From contig NZ_KK211100.1 of the NCBI RefSeq assembly GCF_000620305.1, positions 1,135,275-1,199,274 on the forward strand: a DNA stretch of 64,000 bases. Reading direction: 5' to 3'. Position 1 is the first letter of the stretch. Each line of letters begins with the position of its first letter. The DNA is from Desulfitibacter alkalitolerans DSM 16504. GTDB lineage: Bacteria > Bacillota > DSM-16504 > Desulfitibacterales > Desulfitibacteraceae. Made by a program: the position numbers and the translations under genes. Under the pieces are notes generated by a model. That model made no database searches, had not been told where the DNA came from, and saw only the letters and a list, made by a program, of their open reading frames with translations. Below are positions 35,220 through 45,053 of the stretch, piece after piece.

Positions 35220-36248
35220 TCAGTTACCTCCATATAGAAAGCAAGCAACCTTATGTCCCAAGCCCTGATCCATCAATTCAGGCTTTTGTTCCTTGCAAAT
35301 GTCCATGACATTTGGACAACGGGGATGGAATCTGCAGCCTGCAGGAGGGCGCAGATAGCTTGGTATATATCCATAAATCCCCTCTGCCATGCCATGACCT
35401 GTCAGCTTTGGAACTGATGCCAGAAGACCAAGGGTATAGGGATGCCGGGGCCTTTCAAAAAGATCCCTGGTTCTGGAAGCCTCTACAATATTTCCTGCAT
35501 ACATAACATATATTCTATCTGTCATTTCCCTGGCAACACCCAGGGAGTGGGTTATCATTATTAGAGACATCCCCTTTTTGTCTACCAGTTCATGAAGTAT
35601 CCGGTGGACCTGGTCCTGGATGGTTACATCCAGGGAGGTTCCAGGTTCATCTGCAATTATTAACTCTCTAGGTGTGACCATGGACATGGCTATGCAGACC
35701 CTTTGCTTCATACCTCCACTAAGCTGGTTGGGATAACAGTCTAGAATCCTTTCTGGATCTGGAATGAAAACCTCCCTGATAGCTTTTAAAGCCATATCTC
35801 TATAATTTATACCAACCTTATTCTTCTTGCCGGCAAGTGAAAATTTAATAATATCCAGCATCTGGGTTCCAATGGTAAAGACAGGATTTAAAGCAGCAGT
35901 TGGTTCCTGGAATATCATGGATATTCCACTCCTGCGCACATTTTGCAAATCTTTATCTTTCATCTGGAGTATGTCCCTGCCCTGGAACAAGATTTCGCCA
36001 CTTTTGACAATGGCCCTGCCATGAGGAAGGATTCTTAAAACAGCTTTCATTGTGGTAGTTTTGCCGCATCCCGCTTCTCCAACAAGTCCAACCTTTTCCC
36101 CCTTGTTAACATGCAGATTTACTCCATCAAGAACCTTCACATGGCCTCCATATGTTTTGTACCATACCCTTAAATCCCTGATATCCAGAATAGACTCCCC
36201 ATTATTAACAGTACTAGTAGCAGCATTACTAAAGGTATTATTAGTCAT
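35220..36248 (-). CDS. Peptide-type ABC transporter ATPase (OppD/DppD-like)
   Basis: A 342-residue ATPase with Walker A GEAGCGKTT, signature LSGGMKQRV and Walker B IIADEPGTSLD, plus the C-terminal CRFHPRC domain. Start is ATG 36248, just after GGGGGGAAAG; it overlaps the DppC-like stop by 8 bp. It pairs with the OppF-like gene and with the two permeases to energise uptake. Confidence 0.9.
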   Translation of the reverse strand: MTNNTFSNAATSTVNNGESILDIRDLRVWYKTYGGHVKVLDGVNLHVNKGEKVGLVGEAGCGKTTTMKAVLRILPHGRAIVKSGEILFQGRDILQMKDKDLQNVRRSGISMIFQEPTAALNPVFTIGTQMLDIIKFSLAGKKNKVGINYRDMALKAIREVFIPDPERILDCYPNQLSGGMKQRVCIAMSMVTPRELIIADEPGTSLDVTIQDQVHRILHELVDKKGMSLIMITHSLGVAREMTDRIYVMYAGNIVEASRTRDLFERPRHPYTLGLLASVPKLTGHGMAEGIYGYIPSYLRPPAGCRFHPRCPNVMDICKEQKPELMDQGLGHKVACFLYGGN

Positions 36249-37158
36249 GACCACTTTCCCCCCTGGCAAGCATGTCTCTTATCCCGTCTCCAAATAAATT
36301 AAACCCTAGAATAATAATTACAATTGCTAGTGATGGGAAAACTGTCATCCACCATAGATCAGGCATATATCTAGTTCCCTCGGATACCATTTGTCCCAGT
36401 GCAGGAGTAGGCGGCTGCTCACCCAGCCCTACAAAGCTTAATGCAGCTCCAATAAGTATAACCCAGCCTACATCCAGGGCCATTTTTGTAAAAATTGGAG
36501 ACAGACAGTTGGGGAGAATTTCTCTAAACAGTATATGAAACTTGCTGGCTCCAATGAGCTCTGCAGAAATAACAAAGTATTCGTTTCTTAATGAGGATGC
36601 CATGCCGTAAACAAGCCTCGTATACCACGGCCACCACATTACAGTTATAGCAACCATGGCATTTTTAAGATTAGGCTCTAAAACAGCGGCTATGGCCAGG
36701 GCCAATAAAATAGGAGGAATTGCCAGAAAAACATCTGTTAACCGCATTACGACAGTATCCAGCTTGCTTCCCTTATAATAACCTGCTAACAAACCCAGGA
36801 TAACTCCAAGGGGCACTGCTATGGAAAGGACAATGACAGCCATTAATAAAGCACCCCGAAAGGAAAAAATTATTCTTGTTAATATGTCCCTTCCAAAGAC
36901 ATCTGTTCCCAGGAGATAGGTGCTGCCTGGTGCAATACTGGCATTGCCGTAATCAACAAATTCCCGAACATGCTGGGGAAAAGGTGTGATAACTGGTGCC
37001 AAGAGGGCTGCCAGCCCTACACATATCACAATGGCCAGGCCCAATACTGAAAGCTTGTTGCGTGAAAACAAATACCAGTTCTTTTTAAGGGTTTCTGCCA
37101 GCCTCTGGGAAAAGGCTGGAACCACTATTTCAGTTTGAGTTTGTAAATTAGCATTCAC
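36241..37158 (-). CDS. Peptide-type ABC transporter permease (DppC-like)
   Basis: A 305-residue inner-membrane protein with about six helices. The binding-protein-dependent transport signature is near the EYFVISAELIGASKFHILFREILPN loop (residues E-A-x-x-x-G, with E and G kept). It starts at GTG 37158, sharing one base with the DppB stop. The N-terminal 30 residues are cytosolic. It forms the pore with the DppB-like subunit. Confidence 0.9.
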   Translation of the reverse strand: MNANLQTQTEIVVPAFSQRLAETLKKNWYLFSRNKLSVLGLAIVICVGLAALLAPVITPFPQHVREFVDYGNASIAPGSTYLLGTDVFGRDILTRIIFSFRGALLMAVIVLSIAVPLGVILGLLAGYYKGSKLDTVVMRLTDVFLAIPPILLALAIAAVLEPNLKNAMVAITVMWWPWYTRLVYGMASSLRNEYFVISAELIGASKFHILFREILPNCLSPIFTKMALDVGWVILIGAALSFVGLGEQPPTPALGQMVSEGTRYMPDLWWMTVFPSLAIVIIILGFNLFGDGIRDMLARGESGHD

Positions 37159-38180
37159 TATATCTTGCCCCCCAGCCTGATACGTGGATCCAGGTAAGCC
37201 ACAATTATATCAACAATAATGTTAATAATGATAAAGATTAGGCCAAAAATAAGGACAACAGAGGATATGGCATTTAGATCCTTGCGCAGCATTGCCTCCA
37301 TGCCATATCTGGAAATGCCAGGCCAGTTAAATATAACCTCAACTAGAAAGGCATTGCCCATTAAAGCTGCAATATCCAGGCCCATGACAGAAACTGCCGG
37401 TATTAAAGAAGGTTTTAAAAGGTATTTGCCCATGATAACCCGGGTAGGCATTCCATATCCCCTGGCAAGGGCTATATAATCCTTGGACATGTTATCAGTC
37501 ATGGCCGATCTTACAATTCTAGCCTCCTGAAACAAGGGCCCCATGGCCAGTGCCAGGGCTGGCAGGAAGAGATGCTTCACTGCATTCCAGAATACATCAA
37601 CCTTGCCTGCCAGCAGGCTGTCTATTGTTACAAAGCCTGTAACATGAGGTGGAACCTGGACTCCATAGCTGAGCTGGCCCAGAACGGGAATTACAGGCCA
37701 CATGTAGCCAAAAACAAGGACAAAAAGCACTGCCAGCACAAAAGAAGGAACAGCTACCCCTGTATAGGCCAGTATCCTTATTGCAGCATCCAGGAACCTG
37801 TCACGGTAATTAGCCGCCAGCATCCCAAAAAGAATGGATAATACCACAACCATAAATGCAGACATTAATGCCAGCTCCAGGGTCCTTGGCAGGAATTCCT
37901 TAACGTCCTGCATAACCGGCCTTTTGGTAACAATGGATACTCCCAGATCTCCCACCATTACCCCCTTGATCCAGAATACATACTGTGCCGGCAGGGGTTT
38001 ATCCAGGTGCATTTCTGCCCTTAAAGCATCCACAGCAAATTGGGGTGCCCTTGGTCCAAGGGCCATTCTGGCAGGATCCCCCGGAACAACCCTGGCAATT
38101 ACAAAAATCACTATAGAAATACCAACTAGTACCACTATGGATAGCAGGAGCCTTTTGAAGATATATGTCCTAAGCCTCAT
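37158..38180 (-). CDS. Peptide-type ABC transporter permease (DppB-like)
   Basis: A 340-residue protein with six predicted helices, starting MRLRTYIFKRLLLSIVVLVG as usual for DppB/OppB. The conserved loop reads DYIALARGYGMPTRVIMGKYLLKPSLIPAV, with the A-R-G-x-G core. It is followed immediately by the DppC-like gene. Confidence 0.9.
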   Translation of the reverse strand: MRLRTYIFKRLLLSIVVLVGISIVIFVIARVVPGDPARMALGPRAPQFAVDALRAEMHLDKPLPAQYVFWIKGVMVGDLGVSIVTKRPVMQDVKEFLPRTLELALMSAFMVVVLSILFGMLAANYRDRFLDAAIRILAYTGVAVPSFVLAVLFVLVFGYMWPVIPVLGQLSYGVQVPPHVTGFVTIDSLLAGKVDVFWNAVKHLFLPALALAMGPLFQEARIVRSAMTDNMSKDYIALARGYGMPTRVIMGKYLLKPSLIPAVSVMGLDIAALMGNAFLVEVIFNWPGISRYGMEAMLRKDLNAISSVVLIFGLIFIIINIIVDIIVAYLDPRIRLGGKI

Positions 38181-38285
38181 AGCCTGGTTTCCCCCTTAGC
38201 TAATACAATTTGGAAAAATGGCGGCCCAGCATTCATAACTGCTAATCAACAATACTGAACCGCCAGGTAATTTTAGCAGGTCTTC

Positions 38286-39956
38286 TTACTTGGGTATCCT
38301 GTCAGGATAAACCTTGAAATCACGGTAGTAGAACTGGTAGCCCATTACAGAGGTTACAGGCTTACCTGCTTTAGTCAGCTCTGCAGCCGGCCAGTATATA
38401 TAATCCTCCTGGTAAGCTCTCTTTTCAGCCTGGTCAAAAACCCACAATGTGGGAGCAAGCTCTACTATCTTTTCTTGAATACCCATGTATTTTTGCATGC
38501 GCTCATTGAAATCAACTGTGCCAATGGCTTCATCAATAGCCTTATCTATTTCAGGATCCATGAGCCACTCTCCCTGCTCCCAGGTTCCCGTTGACCTTGA
38601 ATGGTACCTTGATTCCAGGATAGACCCAGCTTCATTATAATGGGAAGAAACAAATACTATACTGGCATTAGGTGTGTTCTCCATTGTAGTTACAAGATCC
38701 ACAAAGGACAACCAGGGCATCCTTACCACATCAACCTTGATGCCAATTTCCCCTGCATTTGATTGGAGGAGCATGGCTACCTTCTCTTCATCAGGAACCT
38801 CTGCAATCCAGACCAGCTCCACTGGATAATCATTAAGCCTGTCAGCATATTTGGATTTTGCCAGTTCCTCCTGCGCCTTTGCCAGATTTCTTGCCTGCTC
38901 TGGAATATCAGGATTATGTCCCGGCAGGTTAGCGGGCACAGGACCCCTTGATTTTGCTGAGCCTGGGAACAGCTGGTCAACCACCACATCATAGTCAAAA
39001 ACATAAGACAGGGCTCTGCGGAAATGCACATCATCAGTAGGAGGTACCTTGGTATTTAGCATTATGTTCAGGTTAGTTCCTGAAAATACCGAGTTAACTG
39101 CAACCCCTGGTATCTTTTCTAAGGCATCCAGGGCTTCCTTTGTCTGCCACTGGTCAGTAATCTCAAGCTCTCTTCTATTTATCAAGGTCCTAACAGTTTG
39201 ACCAGAGGTTGTTCCTAAAATCATAAAAGCTTCAGGAGCATCTGCCTCCCAGCCAGCCCAGTAATCTTTAAAGGCAGTTCCATGTAAATACTCCTGCATT
39301 TTCAGCTCTTTTACCATATACGGTCCACTACCGGCATCATTGGTGATAAGCCAGTTTTTACCATAATCCCCCATGTCGCCGTAAGGTCCATCTCCCAGGT
39401 TAGCCATGACCTCACTGGCATTTAAAATATAGAGTCTTACCAGGGTTGACAGGAAGGGGCCAAAGGGCTTATCTAAAGTAAATCTAACTGTATGGGTGTC
39501 TAGTGCCTCAGCTTTTTTTACAACACCACTAAACAAGTAACCATACCCTTCCCCAATGGTGAGCATCCTGTTCATAGAAAATACCACGTCTTCGGCAGTT
39601 AGCTCGTCACCGTTATGAAACTTTACCCCCTCTCTAAGGTAGAAGGTCCATACCAGGCCTCCATCATCAGCCTCCCAATAAGTAGCCAGCCATGGACTCA
39701 AGGTGCCGTCATGGTTTGGAAATACCAATGTGTCATATAGATTTGCAAAGGCTATTGAGCTTGCATAATCTGAGCCTACTCCAGGGTCAATAACCGGTAC
39801 AGTTGCTTCAGTGCTTCTTATTATCCTTTCCTGCATTTCAGGTTCCTGGGATGTGTCACTTCCTTTAGGAGCCCCACCCCCTCCACATCCAACAGCAATC
39901 ATCAAAACCAGTAAAACCAGACCAATTGCCATTACAATTTTTTTACTGCTGTTCAC
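38286..39956 (-). CDS. Peptide-type ABC transporter substrate-binding lipoprotein
   Basis: A 556-residue family-5 extracellular solute-binding protein. It has a lipobox (IAVGC, Cys at about 24), then a Gly/Ser linker. Conserved regions are GLVWTFYLREGVKFHNGDELTAEDVVFS and the late FRRALSYVFDYD segment. Start is GTG 39956 with GGAGG 8 bp upstream. It would capture the substrate, perhaps a hydantoin, dipeptide or other cyclic amide, and pass it to the permeases. The C-terminus ends KVYPDRIPK. Confidence 0.9.
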   Translation of the reverse strand: MNSSKKIVMAIGLVLLVLMIAVGCGGGGAPKGSDTSQEPEMQERIIRSTEATVPVIDPGVGSDYASSIAFANLYDTLVFPNHDGTLSPWLATYWEADDGGLVWTFYLREGVKFHNGDELTAEDVVFSMNRMLTIGEGYGYLFSGVVKKAEALDTHTVRFTLDKPFGPFLSTLVRLYILNASEVMANLGDGPYGDMGDYGKNWLITNDAGSGPYMVKELKMQEYLHGTAFKDYWAGWEADAPEAFMILGTTSGQTVRTLINRRELEITDQWQTKEALDALEKIPGVAVNSVFSGTNLNIMLNTKVPPTDDVHFRRALSYVFDYDVVVDQLFPGSAKSRGPVPANLPGHNPDIPEQARNLAKAQEELAKSKYADRLNDYPVELVWIAEVPDEEKVAMLLQSNAGEIGIKVDVVRMPWLSFVDLVTTMENTPNASIVFVSSHYNEAGSILESRYHSRSTGTWEQGEWLMDPEIDKAIDEAIGTVDFNERMQKYMGIQEKIVELAPTLWVFDQAEKRAYQEDYIYWPAAELTKAGKPVTSVMGYQFYYRDFKVYPDRIPK

Positions 39957-39984
39957 TTTAAAAACTCCTCCCTGTTTTTTCTTT

Positions 39985-40320
39985 TTAATTCTTCACAAGC
40001 ACCCAGAGCACTTCACAATCCTCTGTCCCATCATTTATAGTCCAGTGGAATTCTCCAGCAGGAATATATGCAGCCTGCCCACTGGAAATCCTGTGTTCAC
40101 TGCCATTTACCATGGTTACCACAGTTCCCCTGCATATAAGTGAATATTCATCACTACTATGAACCCCATCACCTGCAGCAGGTATTCTAGCACCAGGAGG
40201 TATGGTTACCATTCCCATTGTCACCTTGTCATTGGACGTATTCTTTTTGTCAAAAATTACCTTAAATAAACAATTATTCTTTCCTTCCTCAACAAGCTCA
40301 TGAATATTTACAATCTTCAT
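39985..40320 (-). CDS. Small cupin protein
   Basis: About 111 residues with a single cupin barrel: PPGARIPAAGDGVHSSDEYSLI, then VVTMVNGSEHRISSGQAAYIPAGEFHWTIND. One histidine is in HSSDEY and another in EFHW. ATG 40320 is preceded by GGGGG 7 bp upstream; a TTG at 40326 overlaps the HyuB stop. Its role in hydantoin use is unknown; cupins of this size often sense or bind small ligands. Confidence 0.8.
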   Translation of the reverse strand: MKIVNIHELVEEGKNNCLFKVIFDKKNTSNDKVTMGMVTIPPGARIPAAGDGVHSSDEYSLICRGTVVTMVNGSEHRISSGQAAYIPAGEFHWTINDGTEDCEVLWVLVKN

Positions 40321-40322
40321 TA

Positions 40323-42071
40323 TCAAGCCCCCTTCTGCTGCCTTTCTTGAGTTAGTCCTTCAACAGCAAAGGTTTCAGGATTTACAATTACACCATAGAT
40401 ATCCCTTGCCTGGTCAACAGTTATTATTTCATTTTTCACATCAAGGGCTACCCTGGCAGGGTCTCTCTTGAATTTATCCCCATACCCTCCGCCAGTAGCT
40501 GTAAAGAGATATACCTTGTCACCCCTGTTCATGGGATATCTTGCATACTTGCCAAAGGGTTGAGACTTTTCACCATTTACCTTTTCAAATTCAAAGTAAT
40601 TCTTGGATCCGTCCTCTCCTCCACTAAAGCCCCAGGGCAGAAACTTGTGCCGGCCAAAGGTCCCAGTAACAAATTGATTGTCTGTCATGGCTTCATAGGT
40701 CCTGACAACGCCACAGCCTCCCCTGTATTGACCTGCACCGGCACCGTCAGTCCTAAACCTGTACTCATTGACCATGATGCCATATCTTGTTTCAGCTACC
40801 TCAATGGGTACATTAAAGGTTTCCCCGTCTCCTATACAAAACTGTCCTGGTTCCCCATCCTTGCCTTCTCCAGCTCCCCATCCCCCTACTGATGGTTCAA
40901 CCAGGAGGAAGGGCTGTTTTGTGTCATGGTGGATGCCTCCCACAACTACAGCACAAACTGAAAGGAGGTGGCCTGCCGTTAATCTATGGGGCACCACAGG
41001 AGCCATGGCCTTCCAGATAAGATCTGCTCCATAAAGCATTGTTTCCCAGTAGGTGGATACTGCCGCAGGTTTCTCTGCTGAAAAGATAGATGCCTTGTCA
41101 GCAATGACCTCCAGGGGGCGGAACACTCCATCATTGACATCCTGGGAGGGATTAGTTATGGCTAAAAAGATAGTTCGTACAGCAGAAATCAGGGCCGTAT
41201 ATGAACAATTTACAGGTCCCGGTACCTGGGGATGGCTGCCTCTAAAATCACAAATAAATTTCTCATCTGTAATGGTTACCTTCAGCTGGACCTTAAAGGG
41301 TCCATTACCTATACCGTCATCATCAATATAATCCACAGCCTCAAAGGTACCCTTGGGCAGCATGGCAAGCTGCTTTTTAGAGATTTGTTCACCGTGGTCC
41401 AGCAGGCGCTCTATAGCAGCAACTATTACATCCTTACCATATTTATCACATATCTCTACAAACCGCCTTTCACCTGTCCTCAATGCTGCCACCTGGGCCC
41501 ACATGTCTCCCAGGGATAGGTCTGGAAAACGCACATTAGCAGCTATCAAGTCCACAAGGGCCTGGTTCACCCTGCCTTCATCAAACAGCTTGATGCACGG
41601 GAGCTGTAAACCCTCCTGATAAACATCAGTGGAATCTGTTGTCCAGGAGCCAGGGTCCTTGCCGCCAACCTCTGTCCAGTGAGCCTTATTTGCAGAAAAG
41701 GCTACCAGCTCACCCTTGTAAAAAATTGGCATGACTAAACCAACATCAGAAAGGTGGGAGCCCCCTCCTCCAAAGGGATCATTAATAATGATAATGTCCC
41801 CGGGCTTTAAATCCCCCTTTTTGTTGAACTTCTCCAAGGTTTCCTTGACCATAAAGGTCAGCAGGCCAATAAAACCGGTAACTCCATTTCCCTGGGTCAG
41901 CAGGTTTCCCCCTGCATCAGTCAAGCCGCAGGCATAATCCAATACCTCATAGATGATTGGACTCATTGATGTGCGTGCCAGGGCTATAAACATTTCATCC
42001 CCTACTGCTACTAGAGAATCCTTAACAATATCTAAAGTAAAAACATCCACATCTTGTTTGCTAGCCATCAT
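40323..42071 (-). CDS. hyuB: Hydantoinase/oxoprolinase subunit B
   Basis: A 582-residue HyuB-family protein, with the characteristic NDPFGGGGSHLSDVGLVMP stretch, later SVGGWGAGEGKDG and FRTDGAGAGQYRGGCG. It abuts the hyuA stop directly (TAAATG), with GGGGGTG upstream. Together with HyuA it forms an ATP-dependent enzyme that opens hydantoin or 5-oxoproline rings. Substrate cannot be decided from the sequence alone. Confidence 0.9.
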   Translation of the reverse strand: MMASKQDVDVFTLDIVKDSLVAVGDEMFIALARTSMSPIIYEVLDYACGLTDAGGNLLTQGNGVTGFIGLLTFMVKETLEKFNKKGDLKPGDIIIINDPFGGGGSHLSDVGLVMPIFYKGELVAFSANKAHWTEVGGKDPGSWTTDSTDVYQEGLQLPCIKLFDEGRVNQALVDLIAANVRFPDLSLGDMWAQVAALRTGERRFVEICDKYGKDVIVAAIERLLDHGEQISKKQLAMLPKGTFEAVDYIDDDGIGNGPFKVQLKVTITDEKFICDFRGSHPQVPGPVNCSYTALISAVRTIFLAITNPSQDVNDGVFRPLEVIADKASIFSAEKPAAVSTYWETMLYGADLIWKAMAPVVPHRLTAGHLLSVCAVVVGGIHHDTKQPFLLVEPSVGGWGAGEGKDGEPGQFCIGDGETFNVPIEVAETRYGIMVNEYRFRTDGAGAGQYRGGCGVVRTYEAMTDNQFVTGTFGRHKFLPWGFSGGEDGSKNYFEFEKVNGEKSQPFGKYARYPMNRGDKVYLFTATGGGYGDKFKRDPARVALDVKNEIITVDQARDIYGVIVNPETFAVEGLTQERQQKGA

Positions 42072-44114
42072 TTACACCCCCGTGTTAATGATTAGATTGC
42101 CAAATTGGTCAACCGTGAGATTTTGACCAGGATACATGATTGTAGAGACAGACACCTCTTCTACAATGGCTGGGCCCTTAATCTGGGCTCCTCCCTTAAG
42201 TTTATCCCTGTCATAAACATCAGTTTCAATCCATCCATGGCCCTCATAGAGCACAGGACGCACTTCCTTTAAAGCAGCTTCTGCACTGGCTGGGTCCCTT
42301 TCTATGCTGTACATTCTAGGTTTTGTAACTGTTCCAAAAGCTGTCAGGTGCAGATTTACAATTTCAATAGGTGCATCTTCAAGCTTAAAGGTAAACTGCT
42401 TTTCATGATTGTTATGGAAGCTTTCCTTGGCTTTTGCCATGGCCTGTTCATCCCACAGGCCTCCAGGAACTCCAACCTTAACAGTATGCTCCTGGCCAAA
42501 GTAACGCATGTCAGCGAATCTAAGGAAGCTTACCTTTTCATCTGGTATTGCCTGTGCCCTGTACTGCTCCATGGCCTGCTTCTCCAATTTGCTCCATTCA
42601 TTGTTCAAAAGCTCCAGAACAGAATTATCCAGACCCTTGATGATGGTCATGATAAAGTCGCTTCTCAAGTCAGTCATGAGCATTCCCCATGCTGCAAAAA
42701 CTGAAGCTGCTACAGGTACAATAACCTTTTTAATACCTAGCTCGACAGCCAGTGCCGGAGCATGCATGGGGCCTCCGCCACCAAAGGCCACCAGGGCAAA
42801 ATCACGAGGGTCATAACCCCTTCTTACAGATATAAGCTTCAGGGCATTTAGCATGTTGGAATTGGCAATTCTGATTATTCCAAGGGCTGCCTCATCAACT
42901 GACATGTTAAAATGTCTGGCTATTTTTTCTTCTATGCCCCCTGTTACCTTGTCCATATCCACTGCATTATCAAAGTTCTTTACAGAAAGCCTTCCTGCAA
43001 CCAGGTTGGCATCTGTTGCAGTTGGCTCTGTTCCACCCTTGTCATAGGCTATGGGACCAGGCACTGCTCCTGCCGACTTTGGACCAACCTTTAACGACCC
43101 AGCATCATCTATCCAGGCAATGGAGCCACCGCCATTTCCTATTTCAACTATATCCACTACAGGCACCTTTACCGGATAACCTGCAGTCAGCTCTGTTTTT
43201 TCTATTTTGTGGTCAGTACTTACCTTGATTTCCCCATTGTCCACTAGAGAGCACTTGGCAGTTGTTCCTCCAATATCAAAGGCTATAACATTTTTTTCAC
43301 CAATGGCCTCCCCAAGTACAATGGAGCCTATGATTCCTGCCACTGGACCAGATTCAATCATGTTAATGGGGGTAACCTTGCACTGCTCAAAGGTTGTGGT
43401 TCCTCCATTAGACTGCATTATATAACGGTTGCCTCCAGCATCCAGTGCCTGCAGTTCTTTCTCAAGTCTATCTATATAGGAGGCAGCCGTGGGCTTGACA
43501 TAAGAGTTCAAAACTGCAGTGCTTGTTCTTTCATATTCCCTCCATTCCCTTGTAACCTCATGGGAGGCTGTAACAGCTATTTCCGGCCACAGGCTTTTAA
43601 TGATTTCAACTGTCTGCTGCTCATGGATAGGGTTGGCATAGGAATGAAGATAGGATACGGCAATAGCCTCTACCCCTTCTTTTTTGAAATACTCTATAAT
43701 TTCTGATATTTGTTCCGTCTTTAAGGGAGTTATAACCTCTCCCTTGTTGTTGAGCCTTTCTTCCACTTCTCTTCTCAAATATCGGGGGACAAAGGACACG
43801 GGCTTTTCATAGCGAACATTAAACAAGTCAGGTCTGTTGCCCCTGGCAATCTCTAGCACATCCCGAAAGCCTTTAGTGGTGATTAGTGCAGTTTTGGCAC
43901 CCTTTCTTTCGGTCAGGGCATTAATTATCACTGTTGTCCCATGACTAAAGGTTTCAAAATCCCTGGGGTTTATTTCAGCCTTTGCAATGACATCTATTAC
44001 TCCCTTTTCAAAATTTGGCGGAGTGGTATGGCATTTAGCAGTTCCCACTCTCCCCTCATTGTCAACATAAACCAGGTCAGTAAAAGTACCTCCAATATCA
44101 GTAGCTGCACGCAT
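42072..44114 (-). CDS. hyuA: Hydantoinase/oxoprolinase subunit A
   Basis: A 680-residue HyuA-family protein. The nucleotide-binding motifs of the acetate/sugar-kinase type fold are DIGGTFTDLVYVD at the N-terminus and AFDIGGTTAKCSLV near 285, with GGGGPMHA near 460. It pairs with HyuB in an ATP-dependent ring-opening reaction. It is the first structural gene after the regulator, 38 bp away. Confidence 0.92.
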   Translation of the reverse strand: MRAATDIGGTFTDLVYVDNEGRVGTAKCHTTPPNFEKGVIDVIAKAEINPRDFETFSHGTTVIINALTERKGAKTALITTKGFRDVLEIARGNRPDLFNVRYEKPVSFVPRYLRREVEERLNNKGEVITPLKTEQISEIIEYFKKEGVEAIAVSYLHSYANPIHEQQTVEIIKSLWPEIAVTASHEVTREWREYERTSTAVLNSYVKPTAASYIDRLEKELQALDAGGNRYIMQSNGGTTTFEQCKVTPINMIESGPVAGIIGSIVLGEAIGEKNVIAFDIGGTTAKCSLVDNGEIKVSTDHKIEKTELTAGYPVKVPVVDIVEIGNGGGSIAWIDDAGSLKVGPKSAGAVPGPIAYDKGGTEPTATDANLVAGRLSVKNFDNAVDMDKVTGGIEEKIARHFNMSVDEAALGIIRIANSNMLNALKLISVRRGYDPRDFALVAFGGGGPMHAPALAVELGIKKVIVPVAASVFAAWGMLMTDLRSDFIMTIIKGLDNSVLELLNNEWSKLEKQAMEQYRAQAIPDEKVSFLRFADMRYFGQEHTVKVGVPGGLWDEQAMAKAKESFHNNHEKQFTFKLEDAPIEIVNLHLTAFGTVTKPRMYSIERDPASAEAALKEVRPVLYEGHGWIETDVYDRDKLKGGAQIKGPAIVEEVSVSTIMYPGQNLTVDQFGNLIINTGV

Positions 44115-44152
44115 GGGTTTAAACCACCTTTCTTAATTAATTCCAGTATTGC

Positions 44153-44704
44153 TTAAAAAATAGCTGGTGTTAGCACACAAAGGACAAAAGCAGATCGGTC
44201 AAGTGGATTATACCAATAGTGGGGAAGGTTAGATGGATAATGGATAGTATCTCCAGCCTTTAGAACATACTCCCGATCATCCACTACAAAAACTATCTCA
44301 CCTTCTAGTACATAATAGAATTCTTCCCCTGGATGGCTAAACACGTTAATGGATTTATTGTTAGGTTCTAATTCAACCAGCATTGGTTCCAAAAGCCTTC
44401 CGCTAAATTCACCTCCTAATCTGCTGTATTTTGCAATTGAACCCTCAATTTTAATGGACTTTCGTTCCCCGGCCTTTACTACAAAACTCTGGTTTACCTC
44501 ACCTTCAAAGAAGTAGGTAATGGGTACATCCAGTGCATCTGCAATTTTCTTTAAAGATGTAATTGCTAGTGATGAAGTCCCCCTTTCAACCTGGGACAAA
44601 AAGCTTATTGACAAGCCGGTCTTTTCACTCAAGTCTTTTAAAGTCAGCTCCTTTTGTATGCGTAGATCTCTAATCTTCTCATTAATGTCATCCATTATGT
44701 ACAA
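44153..44704 (-). CDS. XRE-cupin regulator of the hydantoinase operon
   Basis: A 183-residue regulator. A helix-turn-helix lies at about 12-64 (LRIQKELTLKDLSEKTGLSI, SFLSQVERGTSS), and a C-terminal cupin sensor at about 110-180 (HPGEEFYYVLEGEIVFVVDD, then PSNLPHYWYN). It starts either at TTG 44704 (AAGGAG 4-5 bp before) or ATG 44695. It opens the operon and is the likely local regulator, with a small ligand bound in the cupin pocket. Confidence 0.85.
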   Translation of the reverse strand: MYIMDDINEKIRDLRIQKELTLKDLSEKTGLSISFLSQVERGTSSLAITSLKKIADALDVPITYFFEGEVNQSFVVKAGERKSIKIEGSIAKYSRLGGEFSGRLLEPMLVELEPNNKSINVFSHPGEEFYYVLEGEIVFVVDDREYVLKAGDTIHYPSNLPHYWYNPLDRSAFVLCVLTPAIF

Positions 44705-44801
44705 GTCGCTCCTTTGCTGTGTTTTTTGTCTGAATTTATTTAATTTTCTATTATTATATATATACTGTAATAATTCCTGCCTGACTGTAATTATTTTTTA
44801 A

Positions 44802-44921
44802 AAAAATTTCTTCCCCTTACACCAATGGCTTAATAAACTTGCTGTTGAAAAAAACATCAATTTCTCCCATGTACTGCAATCAGCACTTAAAGAACAACTT
44901 GGAATAGGAGAGAGGCGTTAA
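44802..44921 (+). pseudogene. Remnant of HicB-type antitoxin 3' end
   Basis: In frame from 44802 the plus strand reads KNFFPLHQWLNKLAVEKNI, then NFSHVLQSALKEQLGIGERR and a stop. This matches the C-terminal ribbon-helix-helix tail of HicB antitoxins (P-x-W-L-x-x-L-A ... N-F-S-x-V-L-Q). A stop lies just before and there is no upstream part. Its terminator is still present. Confidence 0.6.
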
Positions 44922-44937
44922 CGTCTCTCTTTTTTTA
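44910..44937 (+). terminator. Terminator of the HicB remnant
   Basis: GAGAGGCGTT / AACGTCTCTC, followed by TTTTTTTT. Confidence 0.75.
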
Positions 44938-44965
44938 TTCAGTTATTACTAAATTGTAGCATTGC

Positions 44966-45041
44966 GTATAACGTTCCCGGCATTCCTGCAGGCGTCATAC
45001 TGCATTCATATTGGCAAAGTTGCGGAAACTCCGTGTTAGAC
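44966..45041 (-). other. attC-like site A
   Basis: A 76-bp element. It begins GTATAAC-GTTC and ends CTCC-GT-GTTAGAC, the attC-type R'' and R' boxes. The arms CATTCCTGCAG and TTGCGGAAACTC pair partly. It is the most diverged of the clean sites, but its layout (AACGTTC ... GCATTCAT ... TTGCGG.AACT.CGTGTTA) follows site F closely. Strand is given for the presumed reading direction of the array. Confidence 0.6.
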
Positions 45042-45053
45042 GAAGCTTCCGCC

